From: Pseudomonas umsongensis
Lineage (GTDB): Bacteria; Pseudomonadota; Gammaproteobacteria; Pseudomonadales; Pseudomonadaceae
Assembly: GCF_002236105.1 (NCBI RefSeq)
Contig: NZ_NIWU01000002.1
Span: 124,001 to 188,000, forward strand
Length of the DNA: 64,000 nt
Reading direction: 5' to 3'
Shown in pieces: positions 58,051 through 64,000 of the stretch. The notes under the pieces were generated by a model. That model was not told the DNA's origin. It was given only the letters and a program-made list of their open reading frames with translations, and ran no database searches. How positions within the stretch are numbered: position 1 is the stretch's first letter; every line of letters begins with the position of its first letter. Position numbers and translations under genes: made by a program.

Positions 58051-59211
58051 TTAGTTTTCTTCTTTCTCTTTGACCGGTGCCGGTGGCGGGCGCAAGCCGA
58101 TTTCCGCCGTGAGCTTGAGTTCCTTGCCGTTGCGCATCACCTCGATCGTGACCTTATCGGTTGGCTTGATCCGCGCGACCTGGTTCATCGAGCGTCGGCC
58201 ATCGCCAGCCGGTTCGCCGTCGATGCTGAGAATCACATCGCCCAGTTGCAGGCCGGCTTTCTGCGCCGGACCGTCGCGGAAAATCCCGGCGACGACGATG
58301 CCCGGACGCCCCGACAGGCCAAACGATTCCGCCAGTTCCTGGGACAATGGCTGCACTTCAATACCGAGCCAGCCGCGAATCACCTGGCCGTGTTCGATGA
58401 TCGATTTCATCACTTCCATGGCCAGCTTCACCGGAATCGCGAAGCCAATGCCTTGTGAACCTCCTGACTTGGAGAAGATCGCCGTGTTAATGCCGGTCAG
58501 GTTGCCGTTGGCGTCCACCAGCGCACCGCCGGAGTTGCCGGGGTTGATCGCGGCGTCGGTCTGGATGAAGTCTTCGTAGTTGTTCAGGCCCAGCTGATTA
58601 CGCCCGGTGGCACTGATGATGCCCATGGTTACGGTCTGGCCGACGCCGAACGGGTTGCCGATGGCGAGGGCCACGTCGCCGATGCGGATGTTGTCGGAGC
58701 GGCCGACAGTGATCGAAGGCAGTTTCTTCAGGTCGATCTTGAGGACCGCGAGGTCGGTTTCCGGGTCGCTGCCAATCACCCGAGCCAGGGTTTCACGGCC
58801 GTCCTTGAGCGCCACCACGATCTGGTCGGCACCGCTGGTCACGTGGTTGTTGGTCAGGATGTAGCCTTCCGGGCTCATGATCACGCCGGAGCCCAGGCTC
58901 GACTCCATGCGTTTCTGCTTGGGCGAGTTGTCGCCGAAGAATCGACGAAACTGCGGGTCCTCGAACAGCGGATGATTGGGTTTGTTGATGACTTTGGTGG
59001 TGTACAGGTTCACCACCGACGGCGCGGCGGTGGTCACCGCGTCGGAATAGGACACCGGGCCTTGCTGCATATTGGTGGTTTGCGGGGCCTGTTGCAGGTT
59101 GACGTCGAGGCTTGGAAGCCCAACCCACTGCGGGTAACGCTGGATGATTAACAGAGCGACAAGCACGCCGGCCAACAGCGGCCAGCCGGAAAAACGCAGC
59201 GCCTTGAGCAT
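58051..59211 (-). CDS. algW: Periplasmic serine protease AlgW (DegS-like)
   Basis: Membrane-anchored site-1 protease of 386 residues. One N-terminal helix spans about 8-23. The trypsin-like domain has His123 ('LTNNHVTSGADQ'), Asp153 ('DPETDLAVL') and Ser227 ('INPGNSGGALVD'), followed by a single PDZ domain (about 280-375). In Pseudomonas, AlgW cleaves the anti-sigma factor MucA when misfolded outer-membrane proteins bind its PDZ, releasing AlgU. The single PDZ and the membrane anchor distinguish it from MucD/DegP. Confidence 0.94.
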   Translation of the reverse strand: MLKALRFSGWPLLAGVLVALLIIQRYPQWVGLPSLDVNLQQAPQTTNMQQGPVSYSDAVTTAAPSVVNLYTTKVINKPNHPLFEDPQFRRFFGDNSPKQKRMESSLGSGVIMSPEGYILTNNHVTSGADQIVVALKDGRETLARVIGSDPETDLAVLKIDLKKLPSITVGRSDNIRIGDVALAIGNPFGVGQTVTMGIISATGRNQLGLNNYEDFIQTDAAINPGNSGGALVDANGNLTGINTAIFSKSGGSQGIGFAIPVKLAMEVMKSIIEHGQVIRGWLGIEVQPLSQELAESFGLSGRPGIVVAGIFRDGPAQKAGLQLGDVILSIDGEPAGDGRRSMNQVARIKPTDKVTIEVMRNGKELKLTAEIGLRPPPAPVKEKEEN

Positions 59212-59314
59212 TAAGTACGTCCTGAGAGAGTTGCAGGCGGTATGAGACCGCTCATAATGACGCGCATTATACGAGGCCGCGCGTGCCTCTGAACGGGATA
59301 TTTAGGAGTCTTTT

Positions 59315-60073
59315 ATGGCCGTCGCCCTGAGCACCCTGGTCGAAGAAGCCGACCGTTACCTCGCTAGTTCGAAAATTGCCGATTACTGCCCCAACGGCCT
59401 GCAGGTCGAGGGCCGGCCGCAGGTGATGCGCATCGTCAGCGGCGTCACCGCCAGCCAGGCCTTGCTCGATGCTGCGGTGGAGGCCAACGCGGATCTGGTG
59501 CTGGTGCATCACGGCTACTTCTGGAAAGGCGAGAACCCCTGCATCACCGGCATGAAGCAGCGCCGCCTCAAGACCCTGCTCAAGCACGACATCAGCCTGC
59601 TGTCCTATCACCTGCCGCTGGACCTGCACCCTGATGTTGGCAACAACGTGCAGTTGGCACGGCAACTGGACATCACCGTCGAAGGTCCGCTGGACCCTGA
59701 CAACCTGAAAATCGTCGGCCTGGTCGGTTCGTTGAACGAGCCCGCCACCCCCCGGGATTTCGCCCGCCGTGTGCAAGAAGTCATGGGCCGCGAGCCATTG
59801 CTGATTGAAGGCAGCGCAATGATCCGCCGCGTTGGCTGGTGCACCGGTGGCGGTCAGGGCTACATCGACCAGGCGATACTGGCGGGCGTCGATCTGTACC
59901 TCAGCGGCGAAGCCTCGGAGCAAACCTTCCACAGTGCCCGTGAAAACGACATCAGCTTCATTGCTGCCGGGCACCACGCCACCGAGCGTTATGGCGTGCA
60001 GGCGCTGGGTGATTACCTGGCGAAACGGTTTGCCCTTGAGCACATCTTCATCGATTGCCCGAACCCGATCTGA
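59315..60073 (+). CDS. NIF3-like dinuclear metal protein (YbgI family)
   Basis: Protein of 252 residues in the NIF3/YbgI family, with a dinuclear metal site. Metal ligands are visible as 'LVLVHHGYFWKGE' (His pair), Asp in 'LPLDLHPDVGNN' and 'FIAAGHHATERYG' (His, Glu). Annotated by some databases as GTP cyclohydrolase I type 2, but the physiological role is not established. It is monocistronic with AGGAG upstream, and divergent from algW. Confidence 0.88.
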   Translation: MAVALSTLVEEADRYLASSKIADYCPNGLQVEGRPQVMRIVSGVTASQALLDAAVEANADLVLVHHGYFWKGENPCITGMKQRRLKTLLKHDISLLSYHLPLDLHPDVGNNVQLARQLDITVEGPLDPDNLKIVGLVGSLNEPATPRDFARRVQEVMGREPLLIEGSAMIRRVGWCTGGGQGYIDQAILAGVDLYLSGEASEQTFHSARENDISFIAAGHHATERYGVQALGDYLAKRFALEHIFIDCPNPI

Positions 60074-60081
60074 GAGGCCCC

Positions 60082-60170
60082 CCTGTAGGAGCTGCCGCAG
60101 GCTGCGATCTTTTGATTTTGCTTTTTCAAGATCAAGATCAAAAGATCGCAGCCTGCGGCAGCTCCTACAG
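60082..60170. repeat. REP inverted repeat (family A)
   Basis: CCTGTAGGAGCTGCCGCAGG plus CTGCGATCTTTTGAT is mirrored by ATCAAAAGATCGCAG and CCTGCGGCAGCTCCTACAG. The arms match the copy at 37973 almost exactly. Confidence 0.9.
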
Positions 60171-60204
60171 AGATGAGTTCGCCAATGAACGCCCAAACAG
60201 GCGG

Positions 60205-60218
60205 GCATATTCATATGC
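60205..60218. promoter_or_regulatory. Palindromic AT-rich motif upstream of cysD
   Basis: GCATATTCATATGC has 6-bp perfect arms and lies about 105 bases before cysD. The cys operon is expected to be under CysB; CysB sites are AT-rich and poorly conserved, so this is only a candidate. Confidence 0.3.
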
Positions 60219-60323
60219 TCTTTCGATCTAGTTCGCGTCCTCATTAGAAGGGGGCGCTGTGCTAGGATTCCCCGCTCGAACACGGCCCGCTGGCCGTTCA
60301 TAAGAATGTTTTCGTGAGTAGCC

Positions 60324-61241
60324 ATGGTCGACAAACTGACGCATCTGAAACAGCTGGAGGCGGAAAGCATCCACATCATCCGCGAGGTGGCCGCCGAGTT
60401 CGACAACCCGGTGATGCTGTACTCCATCGGTAAAGACTCCGCCGTGATGCTGCACCTGGCACGCAAGGCGTTCTTCCCCGGCAAGCTGCCGTTCCCGGTG
60501 ATGCACGTCGACACCCAGTGGAAATTCCAGGAGATGTACAGGTTCCGCGACAAGATGGTCGCCGAGCTGGGCCTGGACCTGATCACCCATGTGAACCCCG
60601 ACGGCGTGGCACAAGGCATCAATCCGTTCACCCACGGCAGTGCCAAGCATACCGACATCATGAAGACCGAAGGCCTGAAGCAGGCCTTGGACAAATATGG
60701 TTTCGACGCCGCCTTCGGTGGTGCCCGCCGCGACGAAGAGAAGTCCCGCGCCAAAGAGCGTGTGTACTCGTTCCGCGACAGCAAGCACCGCTGGGACCCG
60801 AAAAACCAGCGCCCCGAGCTGTGGAACGTCTACAACGGCAAGGTCAACAAGGGCGAATCCATCCGCGTATTCCCGTTGTCGAACTGGACCGAGCTGGACA
60901 TCTGGCAGTACATCTATCTGGAAGGCATCCCGATCGTCCCGCTGTACTTCGCCGCCGAGCGTGAAGTCATCGAGAAGAACGGCACCCTGATCATGATCGA
61001 CGACGAGCGCATCCTCGAACACCTGAGCGATGAAGACAAAGCGCGCATCGTCAAGAAGAAAGTGCGGTTCCGTACCCTTGGCTGCTATCCGTTGACGGGC
61101 GCGGTGGAGTCCGAGGCCGAAAGCCTCACGGACATCATTCAGGAAATGCTCCTGACGCGAACTTCCGAGCGCCAGGGCCGTGTCATCGACCACGATGGCG
61201 CAGGCTCGATGGAAGACAAAAAACGTCAAGGTTATTTCTAA
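60324..61241 (+). CDS. cysD: Sulfate adenylyltransferase subunit 2
   Basis: ATP-sulfurylase catalytic subunit of 305 residues, forming adenosine 5'-phosphosulfate with CysN. The PP-loop is '[12 protein letters not shown]', followed by '[16 protein letters not shown]' and '[20 protein letters not shown]'. The C-terminus '[20 protein letters not shown]' is typical. It is 9 bases upstream of cysNC. Confidence 0.98.
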   Translation: MVDKLTHLKQLEAESIHIIREVAAEFDNPVMLYSIGKDSAVMLHLARKAFFPGKLPFPVMHVDTQWKFQEMYRFRDKMVAELGLDLITHVNPDGVAQGINPFTHGSAKHTDIMKTEGLKQALDKYGFDAAFGGARRDEEKSRAKERVYSFRDSKHRWDPKNQRPELWNVYNGKVNKGESIRVFPLSNWTELDIWQYIYLEGIPIVPLYFAAEREVIEKNGTLIMIDDERILEHLSDEDKARIVKKKVRFRTLGCYPLTGAVESEAESLTDIIQEMLLTRTSERQGRVIDHDGAGSMEDKKRQGYF

Positions 61242-61250
61242 GGGGCTGTC

Positions 61251-63149
61251 ATGTCGCACGCATCTGATTTGATCAGCGAGGACATCCTCGCCTACCTGGG
61301 CCAGCACGAACGTAAAGAGCTGCTGCGCTTTTTGACCTGCGGTAACGTCGACGACGGCAAGAGCACCCTGATCGGGCGCCTGCTGCACGACTCCAAGATG
61401 ATCTACGAAGATCACCTTGAAGCGATTACCCGCGACTCGAAAAAAGTCGGCACCACCGGTGAAGACATCGACCTGGCACTGCTGGTCGATGGCCTGCAGG
61501 CCGAGCGTGAGCAAGGCATCACCATCGATGTCGCGTACCGCTATTTCTCCACCGCCAAACGCAAATTCATCATTGCCGACACCCCCGGCCATGAGCAGTA
61601 CACCCGCAACATGGCCACCGGTGCCTCCACCTGTGACCTGGCGATCATCCTGGTCGACGCCCGCTACGGCGTGCAGACCCAGACCCGTCGCCACAGCTTC
61701 ATCGCCTCGTTGCTGGGCATCAAGCATATCGTCGTTGCCATCAACAAGATGGACCTCAAGGACTTCGACCAGGGCGTGTTCGAGTCGATCAAGGCTGACT
61801 ACCTGCAGTTCGCCGAAGGCTTGAAGATGAAGCCCACCACGATGCACTTCGTGCCGATGTCTGCGCTCAAAGGCGACAACGTGGTGAACAAATCCGAGCG
61901 CTCGCCGTGGTACACCGGCCAGTCGCTGATGGAAATCCTCGAGACCGTGGAAGTGGCGGGCGACCGCAACTTCACCGACCTGCGTTTCCCGGTGCAATAC
62001 GTCAACCGTCCAAACCTGAACTTCCGCGGTTTCGCCGGCACCCTGGCCAGCGGCATCGTCAAGAAGGGCGACGAAGTCGTGGTGCTGCCGTCGGGCAAGA
62101 GTAGCCGCGTGAAATCCATCGTCACCTTCGAAGGTGAACTGGAGCACGCTGGTCCAGGTCAGGCGGTAACCCTGACCATGGAAGACGAGATTGACATCTC
62201 CCGTGGCGACCTGTTGGTGCATGCCGACAACGTGCCGCCAGTCACCGACAGCTTCGAAGCGATGCTGGTGTGGATGGCTGAAGAGCCGATGCTGCCGGGC
62301 AAGAAATACGACATCAAGCGCGCCACCAGTTACGTGCCGGGCTCCATCGCCAGCATCGTCAACAAGGTCGACGTGAATACCCTGGAAGAAGGCCCGGCCA
62401 GTGCGCTGCAGCTGAACGAAATCGGCAAGGTCAAGATCGCGCTCGACGCGCCGATCGCCCTCGACGGTTACGACAGCAACCGCACCACCGGTGCATTTAT
62501 CATTATCGACCGCCTGACCAACGGCACCGTCGGTGCCGGCATGATCGTCGCGCAGCCGTTGGCGCATGGCACCAGCACCCACCACGGCAAGCTGGCCCAC
62601 GTCGCTACCGAAGAGCGCGCGCAGCGCTTTGGCCAGCAACCCGCCACCGTGCTGTTCAGTGGCTTGTCGGGCGCGGGCAAAAGCACCCTGGCTTATGCAG
62701 TCGAGCGCAAACTGTTCGACCTGGGTCGTGCGGTGTACGTGCTCGATGGCCAGAACCTGCGTCACGACCTGAACAAAGGTCTGCCGCAGGATCGCGCCGG
62801 GCGCACCGAGAACTGGCGTCGTGCCGCGCACGTGGCGCGTCAGTTCAACGAAGCCGGTCTGCTGACCCTGGCAGCGTTCGTTGCTCCGAGTGCCGAAGGT
62901 CGTGAACAGGCTCGGGAGCTGATCGGCAAAGAACGCCTGCTGACGGTCTACGTCCAGGCCTCGCCGACGGTCTGTGCCGAACGTGACCCGCAGGGCCTGT
63001 ACGCGGCGGCCGGGGACAACATCCCGGGCGAGTCCTTCCCGTACGACGTGCCGCTGGATGCCGATCTGGTGATCGACACCCAGTCCGTGTCGCTGGAAGA
63101 CGGCGTGAAGCAGGTGCTGGAATTGCTGCGCAAGCGCGGCGCGATCTAA
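61251..63149 (+). CDS. cysNC: Bifunctional sulfate adenylyltransferase subunit 1 / APS kinase (CysN-CysC fusion)
   Basis: Fusion of 632 residues. The N-terminal CysN GTPase (about 1-440) has G1 '[15 protein letters not shown]', G3 '[11 protein letters not shown]' and G4 'NKMD', driving CysD energetically. The C-terminal APS kinase (about 460-632) has its own P-loop '[11 protein letters not shown]' near residue 470 and '[17 protein letters not shown]'. It makes PAPS from sulfate with CysD. Such fusion is common in Pseudomonas and rhizobia (NodQ-like), unlike separate CysN and CysC in E. coli. A strong terminator follows. Confidence 0.97.
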   Translation: MSHASDLISEDILAYLGQHERKELLRFLTCGNVDDGKSTLIGRLLHDSKMIYEDHLEAITRDSKKVGTTGEDIDLALLVDGLQAEREQGITIDVAYRYFSTAKRKFIIADTPGHEQYTRNMATGASTCDLAIILVDARYGVQTQTRRHSFIASLLGIKHIVVAINKMDLKDFDQGVFESIKADYLQFAEGLKMKPTTMHFVPMSALKGDNVVNKSERSPWYTGQSLMEILETVEVAGDRNFTDLRFPVQYVNRPNLNFRGFAGTLASGIVKKGDEVVVLPSGKSSRVKSIVTFEGELEHAGPGQAVTLTMEDEIDISRGDLLVHADNVPPVTDSFEAMLVWMAEEPMLPGKKYDIKRATSYVPGSIASIVNKVDVNTLEEGPASALQLNEIGKVKIALDAPIALDGYDSNRTTGAFIIIDRLTNGTVGAGMIVAQPLAHGTSTHHGKLAHVATEERAQRFGQQPATVLFSGLSGAGKSTLAYAVERKLFDLGRAVYVLDGQNLRHDLNKGLPQDRAGRTENWRRAAHVARQFNEAGLLTLAAFVAPSAEGREQARELIGKERLLTVYVQASPTVCAERDPQGLYAAAGDNIPGESFPYDVPLDADLVIDTQSVSLEDGVKQVLELLRKRGAI

Positions 63150-63161
63150 GCGCTGGCCGCA

Positions 63162-63205
63162 AATAAAAAACCCGCCGATGAGTGATCATCGGCGGGTTTT
63201 TTATT
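63162..63205 (+). terminator. Rho-independent terminator of cysD-cysNC
   Basis: A perfect 11-bp stem (CCCGCCGATGA / TCATCGGCGGG) with a GTGA loop is flanked by A6 and T6, 21 bases after the cysNC stop. Confidence 0.93.
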
Positions 63206-63219
63206 TCTGGGAGGCCCCC

Positions 63220-63292
63220 TTCGCGAGCAGGCTCGCTCCCACAGTTGATCTTCGGTGAACATTAACCTTGTGGGAGCGAGCCTGCTCGCGAA
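63220..63292. repeat. REP inverted repeat (family C)
   Basis: TTCGCGAGCAGGCTCGCTCC and its inverted copy flank CACAGTTGATC...ACCTTGTG. It lies between the cys terminator and the convergent acyltransferase gene. Confidence 0.88.
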
Positions 63293-63313
63293 GAGGGCAG
63301 AACATTCACCGAA

Positions 63314-64000
63314 CTACTTCGATGGATACTCGCGGTGCATCTGCGCAAGCAGAGCATCCTTGTCCTGCCACATCTGGTTGATCCAGCCCTGGAACTGCAG
63401 GCGATACTCACCGTCCTGGTCGTAGTTCTTGCCTATGAACTGCGGCGGAATCTTCAGCTCTTCAAAGTGCACCACCACATCCGCAACATTCCCGCACAGC
63501 AAATCCCAGAAACCCGGGCGCCCGGCCGGGTAGTGGATAGTCACGTTGACGATCGATTCCAGTTGTTCACCCATGGCATCCAGTACAAAAGCAATGCCGC
63601 CAGCCTTGGGCTTGAGCAAGTACTTGAACGGCGATTTCTGCTGGGCATGCTTACCTTCGGTGAAGCGCGTGCCTTCAACGAAATTGAAAATACCCACCGG
63701 GTCGTTGCGAAACTTCGCACAAGTCTTGCGCGTGGTTTCCAGGTCCTTGCCTTTCTTCTCCGGGTGCTTTTCCAGGTAGGCCTTGGAGTAGCGCTTCATG
63801 AACGGAAAGCCCAGTGCCCACCAGGCCAGGCCGATCACCGGTACCCAGATCAACTCCTGCTTGAGAAAGAACTTCAGCGGCTGGATACGTCGATTGAGCA
63901 CATATTGCAGCACCAGGATGTCGACCCAGCTCTGGTGATTGCTGGTGACCAGGTACGAGTGTTGATAGTCCAGGCCTTGCAGGCCGCTGACGTGCCAGCG
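63314..64000 (-). CDS. Lysophospholipid/1-acylglycerol-3-phosphate acyltransferase-like protein (5' end outside window)
   Basis: PlsC-family acyltransferase, 228 C-terminal residues visible. The catalytic HX4D motif is 'TSNHQSWVDI' near the right edge. Motif III is 'NFVEGTRFTEGKH', with 'LIWVPVIGLAWWALGFPFMKRY' between them. The frame stays open to position 64000, so the start lies beyond the window; an internal GTG at 63913 would delete the catalytic His and is rejected. It resembles YihG-type acyltransferases. The substrate is not determined. Confidence 0.88.
   Translation of the reverse strand, partial: RWHVSGLQGLDYQHSYLVTSNHQSWVDILVLQYVLNRRIQPLKFFLKQELIWVPVIGLAWWALGFPFMKRYSKAYLEKHPEKKGKDLETTRKTCAKFRNDPVGIFNFVEGTRFTEGKHAQQKSPFKYLLKPKAGGIAFVLDAMGEQLESIVNVTIHYPAGRPGFWDLLCGNVADVVVHFEELKIPPQFIGKNYDQDGEYRLQFQGWINQMWQDKDALLAQMHREYPSK

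Noticed and set aside
63314..63913. Internal GTG start for the acyltransferase at 63913
   Set aside because: The frame stays open to the window edge and includes the catalytic HX4D motif upstream of 63913, so the gene is simply cut by the window.

Overview
This window is chromosomal DNA of a fluorescent pseudomonad, most likely from the Pseudomonas fluorescens group. The evidence is dense high-GC coding sequence, the gene order dpp - SIMPL - roxSR ... gatCAB - mreBCD - maf - rng - yhdP - tldD/pmbA - ptsO/rapZ/ptsN/hpf/rpoN - lpt/kds - mla - murA - hisGDC - algW - cysD/cysNC, which I recall as the core order in Pseudomonas including P. aeruginosa, and many short REP-type inverted repeats between genes. 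No rRNA, tRNA, CRISPR array, prophage or insertion sequence was recognised.

Layout. Positions 1-8500 (minus strand) hold a dipeptide uptake locus: three paralogous DppA-type binding proteins, an OprD-family porin, DppB and the start of DppC, which runs off the left edge. A SIMPL-domain protein (minus) and the RoxS/RoxR redox two-component system (plus) follow. Positions 11988-25524 look like a lineage-specific accessory stretch: an SbmA/YddA-type ABC exporter; a galactarate (aldaric acid) catabolic module with its own FadR-type regulator, dehydratases, semialdehyde dehydrogenase and permease; an AEC-family carrier; a PqaA-like secreted protein; a small carboxymuconolactone-decarboxylase-family protein; a CaCA antiporter; and a short RlpA-like lipoprotein.

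From 25690 on, the content is core. It covers tRNA-dependent amidation (gatCAB, minus); cell shape (mreBCD), Maf and RNase G; the large envelope protein YhdP, a Nit amidase and the TldD/PmbA protease pair around darP; the nitrogen PTS block with RapZ, HPF and RpoN; lipopolysaccharide export and Kdo synthesis (lptB-lptA-lptC-kdsC-kdsD, minus); the divergent mlaFEDCB lipid transport operon; ibaG-murA and hisG-hisD-hisC; the envelope-stress protease AlgW; an NIF3 protein; sulfate activation (cysD-cysNC); and a truncated acyltransferase.

How the genes work together. The galactarate module encodes a complete route: uptake (GudP-like), dehydration to 5-keto-4-deoxyglucarate (GarD), conversion to 2,5-dioxopentanoate (KdgD), and oxidation to 2-oxoglutarate (semialdehyde dehydrogenase). 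A near-identical 20-bp operator lies in front of both the regulator and the catabolic operon, overlapping the predicted promoter of the latter. I found no clearly undescribed multi-gene system. The most checkable observations are this operator pair, a probable AUU start codon for mreC, a CaCA antiporter lacking the usual alpha-1 glutamate, an NtrC-like site upstream of the dipeptide-binding protein genes, and a nested inverted repeat between lptB and rpoN.
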